A stretch of 64,000 nt of DNA, taken from the NCBI GenBank assembly GCA_052143655.1, contig JBKQSL010000149.1, positions 8,246 through 72,245 of the forward strand, written 5' to 3'. Below, one piece after another: positions 1 to 8,114 of the stretch. The stretch's first letter is position 1; each line of letters opens with the position of its first letter. This stretch comes from CAVSUR01 sp052143655 (GTDB taxonomy: Bacteria; Actinomycetota; Actinomycetes; Streptosporangiales; Streptosporangiaceae). The notes beneath the pieces are model-generated. The model was not told where the DNA came from, ran no database searches, and saw nothing but the letters and a program-made list of their open reading frames with translations. Made by a program: the position numbers and the translations under genes.

Positions 1-328
1 CCGCGGCATATGGGCTGCTCTCACTTCTCTACGGTAAACCCCCGCGGGCATTGGGTCATCCGGGGCCTGCGGCGGCGTACCGGGGCGTGCCGCTGCGGCT
101 ACCTGCGCCGTCGGCACCGCCCCGCCGCAGGCCGCTGTCAAGGCCGGGCTGTAACGGTGTCACGGGCCGGCGGCCTGCGGCCTGCCGCGGGCTGTCTCGT
201 TCGCCCGGTGCATTCGCTGGCCGGCCGGGCGGCCGGCGTAGTAGTCGTAGAGAGCGCCGGACCGCAGCCGGCGCCCGGCGGCGCAGGAACACAGCGCTGG
301 CGGCCATCAGCCCGCACGTGGAGGAAAG
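1..328. other. Leading stretch without a recognisable gene
   Basis: Long open frames cross this stretch on both strands, but they are Arg/Pro/Gly-rich translations typical of shadow frames in GC-rich DNA, and I recognise no domain in them. The last bases hold the ribosome binding site of the dodecin gene (GGAGG at 320-324). A 3' end of an upstream gene could lie here but I cannot identify one. Confidence 0.5.
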
Positions 329-541
329 ATGACCGAGCGCACATACCGGGTCACCGAGATCGTCGGGACCTCGCCCGAGGGAATCGAGGCCGCCATCCGC
401 GGCGCAGTGCACCGCGCCGGGCAGACGCTGCGCCACCTGGACTGGTTCGAGGTGACGCAGATCCGCGGCCAGATCGTCGACGGCAGTGTCGCCCACTACC
501 AGGTCGGGCTGAAGGTCGGGTTCCGGCTGGAAGACAGCTGA
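329..541 (+). CDS. Dodecin family flavin-binding protein
   Basis: Small protein of 70 residues with the dodecin layout: an N-terminal strand (TYRVTEIVGTS), one helix (GIEAAIRGAVHRA) and two strands with the central Trp-containing segment (LRHLDWFEVTQIRG). Dodecins are dodecameric cytoplasmic shells that bind flavins or CoA and are thought to buffer free flavin. Length and motif order match the family. The ATG at 329 has a good GGAGG at 320-324. It stands alone, with the fatty-acid genes starting about 115 bp downstream. The family call is secure; which ligand it stores cannot be told from the sequence. Confidence 0.9.
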   Translation: MTERTYRVTEIVGTSPEGIEAAIRGAVHRAGQTLRHLDWFEVTQIRGQIVDGSVAHYQVGLKVGFRLEDS

Positions 542-655
542 CCGGCCCGGCGGTCCGCCCCGGGCAGCACCCGCCGGGCGGCCGGGCGGTTCCGGCCGGT
601 ACGCTTCGCACCGGTCCCGAGCATGGCGCCGACGCGGCAGGAGGCGGCACCCACG

Positions 656-1360
656 ATGAGTCGTTCGGTCCTGGTTACCGGTGGCAACCGGGGAATCGGC
701 CTGGCCATCGCCCGCCGCCTCGCAGCGGACGGTGACCAGGTGACCGTGACCTCCCGCAGCGGGGATGAGATCCCCGGCCTGCACGTCGCCCGCTGCGACG
801 TGCGTGACGCCGGCTCGGTCGACGCCGCGTTCACCGCCGCCGAGGCGGCGCACGGCCCGGTGGAGGTCGTGGTGGCGAACGCTGGCGTCACCAGCGACCA
901 GCTGCTCGCGCTGATGAGCGAGGACGACTTCGGCGAGGTGCTGGACACCAACCTGACCGGCGCCTACCGGGTGGCCAGGCGCGCGGTACGGCCGATGATG
1001 AAGATGCGCCGCGGCCGGCTCATCTTCATCTCCTCGGTAGTCGGCCTGCTGGGCTCGGCCGGCCAGGCCAACTACGCCGCGTCCAAGGCAGGCCTGATCG
1101 GCCTGGCCCGGTCGCTGGCCCGTGAGCTGGGCAAGCGCGGCATCACCGCGAACGTGATCGCTCCCGGCTTCGTCGACACCGACATGACCGCCGCGCTGAC
1201 CGACGACCAGAAGAAGGCCATCCTGGCCAACGTGCCGCTGGCCCGGTACGCCGAGCCGGACGAGGTGGCCGCCGCGGTGGCGTTCCTGGCCGGCCCGGGT
1301 GCCGGGTACATCACCGGCGCGGTGCTCCCGGTCGACGGCGGCCTGGGCATGGGCCACTAA
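656..1360 (+). CDS. fabG: 3-oxoacyl-ACP reductase FabG (MabA type)
   Basis: SDR-family reductase of 234 residues that would reduce 3-oxoacyl-ACP with NADPH in fatty acid elongation. Visible features are the Rossmann motif TGGNRGIG near the N-terminus, the NAG motif, and the catalytic Ser126/127, Tyr140 and Lys144 (YAASK). The end PVDGGLGMGH is typical of actinobacterial FabG/MabA. An in-frame ATG also exists at 623, but the one at 656 follows a GGAGG at 640-644 and gives the normal N-terminus, so it is preferred. It is followed 91 bp later by an InhA-like enoyl reductase, the same pairing as mabA-inhA in mycobacteria. Confidence 0.93.
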   Translation: MSRSVLVTGGNRGIGLAIARRLAADGDQVTVTSRSGDEIPGLHVARCDVRDAGSVDAAFTAAEAAHGPVEVVVANAGVTSDQLLALMSEDDFGEVLDTNLTGAYRVARRAVRPMMKMRRGRLIFISSVVGLLGSAGQANYAASKAGLIGLARSLARELGKRGITANVIAPGFVDTDMTAALTDDQKKAILANVPLARYAEPDEVAAAVAFLAGPGAGYITGAVLPVDGGLGMGH

Positions 1361-1451
1361 CCGCGGCCGGTACGCCGGGCGCGCCGCCGGGACCGGGTCG
1401 GGCGGCCAGGCAAGGACAGCGGCCAGGCAAGACACAGGAGGGCAGCAGAGC

Positions 1452-2213
1452 ATGGGCATCCTCGAGGGCAAGCGCATCCTGGTGACAGGAGTCCTCACCG
1501 ACTCCTCGATCGCCTTCCACGTCGCCAGGATCGCCCAGCAAGAGGGCGCGACGGTGCTGGTCACCGGGTACGGGCGGCTCAGCCTGGTGGAGCGGATCGT
1601 CCGGCGGCTGCCCGACCCGCCGCCGGTGATCGAGCTGGACGTCACCGACACCGGCCAGCTTGACTCGCTGGCCGACCGGGTGGGCCAGTACCTCGACGGG
1701 CTGGACGGCGTGGTGCACGGGATCGCGTTCGCGCCCGAATCGGCTCTCGGCGGAAATTTCCTGCACACCCCGTGGCCGGACGTGGCCACGGCGCTGCAGG
1801 TCTCGGCGTACTCGCTGAAGGCGCTGGCGATGGCGGCGCTGCCGCTGATGAGCGGCGGCGGCGCGATCGTCGGGATGGACTTCGACGCGCGGCAGGCCTG
1901 GCCGGTCTATGACTGGATGGGCGTGGCCAAGGCCACGCTGGAGTCCTGCGCCCGGTACCTGGCCCGTGACCTGGGCCCGCACGGCATCCGGGTGAACCTG
2001 ATGGCGGCCGGGCCGCTGAAGACCATGGCGGCCAAGAGCATTCCCGGGTTCGACCAGTTCGCGCACTGGGGCGACCGGGCCCCGCTCGGCTGGGACCTGG
2101 CCGACCCCGCGCCTGCCGCCCGCGCCTGCGCCGCGCTGCTGTCCGACTGGTTCCCGGCCACCACCGGCGAGATCGTGCACGTAGACGGCGGCGCGCACGC
2201 CATCGGCGGCTGA
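1452..2213 (+). CDS. fabI: Enoyl-ACP reductase, InhA/FabI type
   Basis: Protein of 253 residues closely resembling mycobacterial InhA, which reduces trans-2-enoyl-ACP with NADH in the last step of each elongation cycle. The N-terminus GKRILVTGVLTDSSIAFHVA carries the InhA/FabI glycine motif, and the catalytic YDWMGVAK places Tyr153 and Lys160 with the seven-residue spacing of this subfamily. The substrate-loop region AAGPLKTMAAKSI also matches. The ATG at 1452 is preceded by AGGAGG. The frame is open further upstream to 1299 but that part overlaps fabG and is not family-like. It probably forms an operon with fabG. Confidence 0.93.
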   Translation: MGILEGKRILVTGVLTDSSIAFHVARIAQQEGATVLVTGYGRLSLVERIVRRLPDPPPVIELDVTDTGQLDSLADRVGQYLDGLDGVVHGIAFAPESALGGNFLHTPWPDVATALQVSAYSLKALAMAALPLMSGGGAIVGMDFDARQAWPVYDWMGVAKATLESCARYLARDLGPHGIRVNLMAAGPLKTMAAKSIPGFDQFAHWGDRAPLGWDLADPAPAARACAALLSDWFPATTGEIVHVDGGAHAIGG

Positions 2214-2321
2214 CGGCCCGGGCCTTCCGGCCGTCCGCCCGGGCGGGCCGCCCGGCCGTTCGAAGCCCGCCGCCCGGGCAGCGCGGTTGTCGGCCGTCGG
2301 CGCTGGCCGCATACTGCTGCC

Positions 2322-3038
2322 ATGCCGAGACCGGCCGATGACTCGGGGGCCGGATCCCGGCCTGCGCCGCGGCCGGATTCCGGCGCACCCCGAGCCCGGC
2401 CCGGGCGCGCCGGGCTCGGGGTGCGCGCCTCCGACGCCGAGCGCGAGCAGGCCCTCGCCGAGCTGCGCGAGCAGTACGCGGCCGGGCGCCTCGGCACCGG
2501 GACTTTCCAGGGCCGGATCGCCGCCGTGCTGCGCGCCCGGCTGCGCCGCGAGCTCGCCGAGCAGCTGGCCGACCTGCCCGCCCCGCAGGATCGCGCCGCG
2601 GCTGCCGGGACCGCCCGTACCTGGGCCTACGGACGGACGGCCCGGCGTCCTGGCAGGCCGCCGGAGCCGGGCGCCCGGCGGGACGAGCTGGCTGACTGGC
2701 TGGCCGGGGCGGCGGACCGGGCCGGGCGGGCGCTGCGGGCTGTCCGGGCCGCGGGCTGGCTGCGCCAGCCGTCGCCGCGGCTGGTGCTGCCGGCCGGGCC
2801 GCAGTCATTCTTCACGATCGGCCGTGAGCCCGGCTGTGACCTGCGGCTGGCCGATGCGGGCGTCTCGCGGCGGCATGCCGTGCTGCGCCGGTCCGGCGAC
2901 GGCTGGCTGCTGTCGGATCTCGGCTCGCTGAACGGCACCTGGCTGAACGGCTGGCGGGTCACCGAGCCGGCGCCGGTGCAGCCCGGCGACCGGGTCTGCC
3001 TGGGCACGGTGACCTACGTGCTCGCCCTGCGCCCCTGA
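2322..3038 (+). CDS. DUF1707 and FHA domain protein
   Basis: Protein of 238 residues with two parts. Residues about 28-85 form a DUF1707-like segment (RASDAEREQALAELREQYAAG followed by an Arg/Leu-rich helix) that is common at the N-terminus of actinobacterial membrane-associated proteins. Residues about 150-238 form a forkhead-associated domain with GREPGCDLRLAD, SRRHAVL and LGSLNGTWLNG, the loops that bind phosphothreonine. No membrane segment is evident, so it is probably a cytoplasmic adaptor for Ser/Thr kinase signalling; the kinase at 34100 is one possible partner, which is only a guess. A -10-like CATACT at 2310-2315 lies 6 nt before the ATG, suggesting a leaderless message. Confidence 0.85.
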   Translation: MPRPADDSGAGSRPAPRPDSGAPRARPGRAGLGVRASDAEREQALAELREQYAAGRLGTGTFQGRIAAVLRARLRRELAEQLADLPAPQDRAAAAGTARTWAYGRTARRPGRPPEPGARRDELADWLAGAADRAGRALRAVRAAGWLRQPSPRLVLPAGPQSFFTIGREPGCDLRLADAGVSRRHAVLRRSGDGWLLSDLGSLNGTWLNGWRVTEPAPVQPGDRVCLGTVTYVLALRP

Positions 3039-3077
3039 CGGCCCTGCGCCCCTGACGGCCCTGCGCCCTGACCGGCC
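3027..3077 (+). repeat. 17-bp tandem repeat x3 across a stop codon
   Basis: Three head-to-tail units of ctgcgcccctgacggcc lie at 3027-3043, 3044-3060 and 3061-3077 (the last is a variant). The TGA stop of the FHA gene (3036-3038) is inside the first unit, so the repeat grew out of the 3' end of the coding region. Each unit carries a TGA, and because 17 is not a multiple of three the stops fall in different frames. Confidence 0.85.
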
Positions 3078-3194
3078 AGGGCACCTGACCGGGCACTGCG
3101 CTGCAGACCCGCCAGGCGCTGGCCGGCCTCCCCCGGGTCGGCCCCGGGCCGGCGCGCTCGCGCGCCGGGTGATCGCAGACCCTAGAGTCGGAGG

Positions 3195-3887
3195 GTGACC
3201 CTGGTCCTGATTGTGCGACACGGCCTGACGGCTTCGACCGGATCGGCGCTGACCGGGTGGATGCCGGGCGTCTCGCTGGATGACCGCGGCCAGGCCCAGG
3301 CAGCCGCCATGGCGCAGCGCCTGGCCGGCGTCCCGCTGGAGGCGATCATCAGCAGCCCGCTGGACCGCTGCCAGCAGACCGCCGCCGCGATCGCGGCTGC
3401 CCGCCCGCAGGGGCCGATGCCGGTCCAGACCGACGAGCGGGTGGGGGAATGCCACTACGGCGACTGGACCGGCAAGCCGCTGCGCAAGCTCGCGGCCGAG
3501 CCGATGTGGCGGGTCGTGCAGGCGCACCCGAGCGCAGCCCGGTTCCCGGGCGAGGACGGCGAGTCGATGGCCGACATGCAGCACCGGGCGGTGGCGGCCA
3601 TCCGGGACTGGAACGCCCGGGTCGGCGAGGACGCCGCCTACCTGGTCTGCTCGCACGGCGACGTGATCAAGTCCATCCTGGCCGATGGCCTCGGCATGCA
3701 CCTGGACATGATGCAGCGGCTCCAGGTGGATCCCTGCTCGCTCAGCGTGATCCGGTACACGCCGCTGCGCCCGTTCGTGCTGCGGATGAATGACACCGGC
3801 GGGGACGTCACGGCCCTGCAGCGAGCGCAGCGGCAGGCGAGCCGCAGGTCGCAGGACGCGCGTGTCGGTGGTGGCGACGGAACGTAA
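3195..3887 (+). CDS. Histidine phosphatase, MSMEG_4193 family
   Basis: Protein of 230 residues of the phosphoglycerate-mutase-like histidine phosphatase superfamily. The phosphate-accepting RHG motif is at residues 8-10 (LIVRHGLT), the substrate Arg region at SSPLDRCQQTA, and the second catalytic His in CSHGD. The actinobacterial MSMEG_4193 subgroup is usually followed directly by a DUF3090 gene and an SCO1664-type gene; here these lie at 10409 and 10962, with an oligopeptide ABC transporter in between. GTG at 3195 is preceded by TAGAGT at 3183-3188, 6 nt upstream, the layout of a leaderless transcript. The substrate is unknown. Confidence 0.87.
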   Translation: MTLVLIVRHGLTASTGSALTGWMPGVSLDDRGQAQAAAMAQRLAGVPLEAIISSPLDRCQQTAAAIAAARPQGPMPVQTDERVGECHYGDWTGKPLRKLAAEPMWRVVQAHPSAARFPGEDGESMADMQHRAVAAIRDWNARVGEDAAYLVCSHGDVIKSILADGLGMHLDMMQRLQVDPCSLSVIRYTPLRPFVLRMNDTGGDVTALQRAQRQASRRSQDARVGGGDGT

Positions 3888-4056
3888 TTCCTGCGGTCAG
3901 TTCGCCTGGATACGCCACATGTGCATATGCAGCCGGGGTGCAGGCGATAGCAAATCGTGATGTTTCCTCGGCCTGGCCGCAGCCTGCGGAAACTAATCTC
4001 AGACGCAGATCGCCCACGATTGTTCGCCGACTCAGGCGCACGCATGGAGGACTCAT

Positions 4057-5919
4057 ATGAATCTAGGCAGACGTAAGGGGCGCCTCGCGGGAGTCGCCAT
4101 AGCCGCCACGCTCGCGCTTGCCGCCGCCGGCTGCGCCTCGAGCGGTTCCAGCTCTACCAGCAGCGGCCCCTCAAGCGGCACCAAGGTTTCCGGCGGCACG
4201 GTCAGCTGGGCCGAGCCGCCCGGCGCGCAGCCGAACTGGATCTGGCCGTTCGCGCCGATCACCAACTACAGCGTCTACAACTCGCAGACGTTCCAGTGGC
4301 TGATGTACCGGCCGCTGTACGTGTACGGCAACAACGGCAGCTCGACCACGGTCAACTACCCGCTGTCGCCGGCGAACGCGCCGGTCTTCTCCAACGGCGA
4401 CAAGACCGTCGTGATCAACCTGAAGGGCTGGAAGTGGTCGAACGGCGAGACCGTCGACGCCGCTGACGTCATCTTCTGGCTGAACATGATGAAGGCCGAG
4501 AAGACGAACTACGCGGGCTACGCGCCCGGCACGATGCCCGACAACCTGACCTCCTACAAGGCCACCGGCCCGGACCAGGTCACCCTGCAGCTGAACAAGG
4601 CCTACTCCACCTACTGGTTCACCTACAACCAGCTGTCGGAGATCACCCCGATGCCGCTGGCGTGGGACGTCACCAAGCTCGGCGCCAAGGCCGGCAGCGG
4701 CGGCTGCTCGACCAGCGTGTCCAAGTGCGCGGCCGTGTACAAGTTCCTGGTGACCCAGGTCAAGGACACCTCGACCTACGCCACCAGCCCGATCTGGGGC
4801 ACCGTCGACGGCCCGTGGAAGCTGACCGCGTTCAACACCTCGGGCAACGACACCTTCGTGCCGAACCCGAAGTACTCTGGCAGCCCGAAGCCGACGATCT
4901 CGGAGTTCAAGGAGGTGCCGTACACCGACGACTCGACCGAGTACACGGCGCTGAAGACCGGCCAGATCAACGTGGGCTACGTGCCGTCGGCCGACCTGCC
5001 GCAGAAGACGTCGGCCTCGGCGATTCCGCCGTCCAACCCGCTCGGCTCCGGTTACTACCTGGAGCCGTACTTCTCCTACGGCATCTACTACTGGCAGCCG
5101 AACTTCAACAACCCGACGTTCGGCAAGGTGTTCCGCCAGCTGTACGTGCGCCAGGCGCTGCAGGAAGTGACCGACCAGGTCGGCATGGACAAGTCCATCT
5201 ACCGCGGCTACAGCGAGCCGACCTCAGGCGGCGTGCCGACCACGCCGTCGAACCAGTGGACACCGCCGGTCCAGAACGACAACACCGGCCAGGGCCCGTA
5301 TCCATTCAGCACCTCCACGGCCAAGTCGCTGCTGACCAGCCACGGCTGGAGCGAGAGCGGCGGGGTCATGGTCTGCCAGAAGCCGGGCACGAGCAGCAGC
5401 GAGTGCGGCAGCGGCATCGCCAAGGGCACCCAGTTCAAGTTCACCCTGGACTGGGCGACCGGCACCGCCACCACCCAGCAGCAGGTGGCCGTGTTCAAGT
5501 CGGACGCATCGCAGGCTGGCATTGACGTCAACCTGGTCGGCCAGACCTTCAACACGATCATCGGCGAGTCCACCCCGTGCAAGCCCGGCCCGAAGTGCAC
5601 CTGGGACGGCCTGATGTACGGCGGCTGGCTGTTCAACGGGCCCGGCTTCGAGCCGACCGGCGAGCCGCTGTTCGAGACCGGAGCCGGCTCCAACTCGGGT
5701 AGCTACTCCAACCCGCAGATGGACAAGCTGATCGGCGAGACGCACACCAGCAGCAGCCTGACGGTATTCCACAACTACGCCACGTACGCGGCGGAGCAGT
5801 TGCCGTTCCAGTGGATGCCGAACCCGTACGCCATCCAGGCGGTGTCGACCAAGCTGCACAATGTCGCGTTCAACTCGTTCGGAACCCTTCTGCCCGAGTA
5901 CTGGTACTTCGTCAAGTAA
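4057..5919 (+). CDS. Oligopeptide-type ABC transporter substrate-binding lipoprotein (first system)
   Basis: Extracytoplasmic solute-binding protein of family 5 (OppA/DppA type), 620 residues. It begins with a lipoprotein signal peptide ending in the lipobox LAAAGC, so it should be lipid-anchored outside the membrane. Family features include the strand KTVVINLKGWKWSNGETVDAAD near residue 120 and the C-terminal lobe with YSNPQMDKLI. The ATG at 4057 has GGAGG at 4046-4050. A -10-like TAATCT at 3994-3999 is a possible promoter. It heads a transporter set (6175-10205) from which it is separated by two strong hairpins, consistent with the binding protein being made in excess. The ligand, peptide or otherwise, cannot be told. 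Confidence 0.9.
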   Translation: MNLGRRKGRLAGVAIAATLALAAAGCASSGSSSTSSGPSSGTKVSGGTVSWAEPPGAQPNWIWPFAPITNYSVYNSQTFQWLMYRPLYVYGNNGSSTTVNYPLSPANAPVFSNGDKTVVINLKGWKWSNGETVDAADVIFWLNMMKAEKTNYAGYAPGTMPDNLTSYKATGPDQVTLQLNKAYSTYWFTYNQLSEITPMPLAWDVTKLGAKAGSGGCSTSVSKCAAVYKFLVTQVKDTSTYATSPIWGTVDGPWKLTAFNTSGNDTFVPNPKYSGSPKPTISEFKEVPYTDDSTEYTALKTGQINVGYVPSADLPQKTSASAIPPSNPLGSGYYLEPYFSYGIYYWQPNFNNPTFGKVFRQLYVRQALQEVTDQVGMDKSIYRGYSEPTSGGVPTTPSNQWTPPVQNDNTGQGPYPFSTSTAKSLLTSHGWSESGGVMVCQKPGTSSSECGSGIAKGTQFKFTLDWATGTATTQQQVAVFKSDASQAGIDVNLVGQTFNTIIGESTPCKPGPKCTWDGLMYGGWLFNGPGFEPTGEPLFETGAGSNSGSYSNPQMDKLIGETHTSSSLTVFHNYATYAAEQLPFQWMPNPYAIQAVSTKLHNVAFNSFGTLLPEYWYFVK

Positions 5920-5934
5920 CCGGTAATCGGCGAA

Positions 5935-6012
5935 CTGTCAGCCGCCGCCCGCTCGCGGGCGGCGGCTGACAGCGGGCCATAGCGCCCCGGCCAAAGGCCG
6001 GGGCGCTATGGC
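5935..6012. terminator. Two strong tandem hairpins after the binding-protein gene
   Basis: The first inverted repeat has 18-bp arms at 5935-5952 and 5955-5972 with only two bases between. The second has 17-bp arms at 5976-5992 and 5996-6012 with loop aaa. Both arms are perfect. No U-tract follows, as usual in actinobacteria. They lie between the substrate-binding gene and its permeases, where they could end most transcripts or protect the 3' end of the upstream mRNA. Confidence 0.85.
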
Positions 6013-6103
6013 CATCCGGATAGGGATGAGAGATGCTGAACTATCGTCCACGTGCACAGATAACGGATGCGCCGGACGGCCCGGCGCGAGACCGGAGGTG
6101 CCC

Positions 6104-6178
6104 ATGCGCAGCACTCGGGTAACCGGCGGCAGCCGGGCTCGCGCGCGGGGAAGCGACGCGGCTGGACCAGCGCGGTGA
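6104..6178 (+). CDS. Possible 24-codon leader ORF upstream of permease
   Basis: ATG at 6104 is preceded by a strong GGAGGTG at 6094-6100 and opens a 24-codon frame rich in Arg, Ala and Gly. Its TGA at 6176-6178 overlaps the GTG at 6175-6177 that is the best start for the permease (GTGA overlap). The permease GTG itself has no clear ribosome binding site. The arrangement suggests translational coupling through a leader peptide. The alternative is that the permease starts upstream at 6067 in its own frame and this ORF is chance. Confidence 0.4.
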   Translation: MRSTRVTGGSRARARGSDAAGPAR

Positions 6179-7122
6179 CTGGCTTCCTGATCCGGCGGAT
6201 CCTGCAGACGCTGCTGGTGCTGTTCCTGGTGACCCTGTTCACCATGCTGCTGATCCGGCTGGTGCCCGGCGGTCCGATCCGGGGCCTGCTCGGTCCCCGC
6301 GCCACCGCCCAGCAGGTTGCTTACTACAACAAGCTGTATGGCTTCAACCAGCCGATCTACATCCAGTACGGCAAGTACGTGTGGCAGCTGATGCACCTGA
6401 ACTTCGGCTACTCGTTCAAGCTGAACCAGTCGGTGGCCAGCATCATCGCCAACCGGCTGCCCAAGACCGTCGTCCTGGTCGCGATCGGGCTGATCGTGTC
6501 GCTGCTGTTCGGCATCCCGCTCGGCGTCTACCAGGCGGTCAAGCGCTACACCGTCGGTGACTACGTGCTGACCGGGATCGCGTTCCTCGGCTACGCCACC
6601 CCCGTGTTCTTCTTCGGGCTGCTGCTCGTCGAGTGGTTCGCCATCGACATCCACCTGTTCCCGCCGTTCGCGCCGCAGGGCAACACCGTCGCTCAGGTGC
6701 TGTCCCAGCCGAGCGCGCTGGTGCTGCCGGTCACCGCCTACGCATTCCTCGGGTACGCCCTGTGGAGCCGGTTCATGCGCTCGTCGGTGATGGACAACCT
6801 GGTGCAGGACTACGTGCGCACCGCGCGGGCCAAGGGCGCCAGCGAGCGCCGGGTGCTCTGGCGGCACATCTTCCGCAACTCGCTGATCTCGATCGTCACC
6901 CTGCTGGGCCTGTCGCTGCCCGCGCTGGTCGCGGGCGCGGTGTTCATCGAGGTGGTGTTCAACTACCCGGGCATGGGCCTGGCGTTCGTGCAGGCGGCCG
7001 AAAACGTCGACTTCCAGACCCTGCTGGGCATCACCATAGTCACGACCGTGGCCACGATCATCGGAAACCTGCTAGCCGACATCGGCTATGCGGTACTCGA
7101 CCCGAGGGTGAGGTACAGCTGA
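6175..7122 (+). CDS. ABC transporter permease, OppB/DppB type
   Basis: Inner-membrane permease of 315 residues with about six membrane segments. The N-terminus FLIRRILQTLLVLFLVTLF and the following LVPGGP are characteristic of DppB/OppB. The ATPase-contacting EAA loop is seen as DYVRTARAKGASERRVLWRH. The frame is open to an ATG at 6067, but the upstream 36 residues are Arg/Gly-rich and unlike the family, so GTG 6175 is preferred, possibly coupled to the short ORF ending at 6178. The next permease starts with a TGATG overlap, so the two are translated together. Confidence 0.88.
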   Translation: MTGFLIRRILQTLLVLFLVTLFTMLLIRLVPGGPIRGLLGPRATAQQVAYYNKLYGFNQPIYIQYGKYVWQLMHLNFGYSFKLNQSVASIIANRLPKTVVLVAIGLIVSLLFGIPLGVYQAVKRYTVGDYVLTGIAFLGYATPVFFFGLLLVEWFAIDIHLFPPFAPQGNTVAQVLSQPSALVLPVTAYAFLGYALWSRFMRSSVMDNLVQDYVRTARAKGASERRVLWRHIFRNSLISIVTLLGLSLPALVAGAVFIEVVFNYPGMGLAFVQAAENVDFQTLLGITIVTTVATIIGNLLADIGYAVLDPRVRYS

Positions 7123-8102
7123 TGGCGATGATCACCCCGCCGCCCGACCCTGGGACCCTCGAGGCCATCCAGGAAGCCGAGCAGGTCGACCCCGGCGCGC
7201 TGACCGCGGTCGAGGCGGCCGAGCTGGGCATGACCCCGGCCGCCAAGCCGCGCAGCCTGCTGCGCCGCGGCTGGGAAGTCTTCGCCGAGAACAAGATGGC
7301 GCTGGCCTCGCTGGTCCTGCTGCTGCTCATCGTGCTGTTCTGCTTCGTCGGCCCGCTGATCTACCACACCAACCAGACGAACACGAACCTGGCTGACTAC
7401 CTGTGCCGCCCGAGCAGCCAGCACCTGCTGGGCTGCAACGACGTCGGCTACGACCAGCTTGGCCGGCTGATGGTCGGCGGCCAGACCTCGATCGAGGTCG
7501 GCCTCGCGGCCGCGCTCGTGGCGGTGTTCATCGGCACGCTGTACGGGGCGCTGTCCGGCTTCGTCGGCGGGTCCGTCGACGCGATGATGATGCGCATCGT
7601 GGACGCCGGCCTGTCGCTCCCCTACATCATGGTGATCATCATCCTGTCGGTCATCTTCCACCCGAACACGGTCACGATGATCTTCATCATCGCGGTGTTC
7701 TACTGGCTCGGCGTGGCCCGGCTAGTCCGCGGCGAGACCCTGTCGCTGCGCACCCGCGAGTACGTGCAGGCGGTGAAGGTGGTCGGCGGCACCGGCAACC
7801 GGGCCATCGTGCGGCACATCGTGCCCAATGCGATCGGCACGATCATCGTGCAGGCCACGTTCGCGGTCGCCGACTCGATCCTGATCCTGGCCGGCCTGGG
7901 CTTCCTCGGTTTCGGCATCCAGCCGCCCGCCACCGACTGGGGATCGATGCTGTCCACCGGCCTGACCTACATCCAGAGCGGCACCAATTACTGGTGGCTG
8001 ATCTATCCGCCGGGGATCGCGATCATCCTCACCTGCATCTCGTTCAACTTCATCGGCGACGCCCTGCGCGACGCCTTCGAGACCCGGCTCCAGCGCCGGT
8101 AA
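7122..8102 (+). CDS. ABC transporter permease, OppC/DppC type
   Basis: Second permease of the transporter, 326 residues. It has a cytoplasmic N-terminal tail of about 50 residues, a first membrane segment ALASLVLLLLIVLFCFVGPL, a periplasmic loop ending in the family signature for DppC (GYDQLGRLMVGGQTS, in place of the usual GTDxxGRD), and the EAA loop (EYVQAVKVVGGTGNRAIVRH). The ATG at 7122 overlaps the stop of the OppB gene by one base. It pairs with OppB to form the channel. Confidence 0.92.
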   Translation: MAMITPPPDPGTLEAIQEAEQVDPGALTAVEAAELGMTPAAKPRSLLRRGWEVFAENKMALASLVLLLLIVLFCFVGPLIYHTNQTNTNLADYLCRPSSQHLLGCNDVGYDQLGRLMVGGQTSIEVGLAAALVAVFIGTLYGALSGFVGGSVDAMMMRIVDAGLSLPYIMVIIILSVIFHPNTVTMIFIIAVFYWLGVARLVRGETLSLRTREYVQAVKVVGGTGNRAIVRHIVPNAIGTIIVQATFAVADSILILAGLGFLGFGIQPPATDWGSMLSTGLTYIQSGTNYWWLIYPPGIAIILTCISFNFIGDALRDAFETRLQRR

Positions 8103-8114
8103 AGGAGAGCGCTC

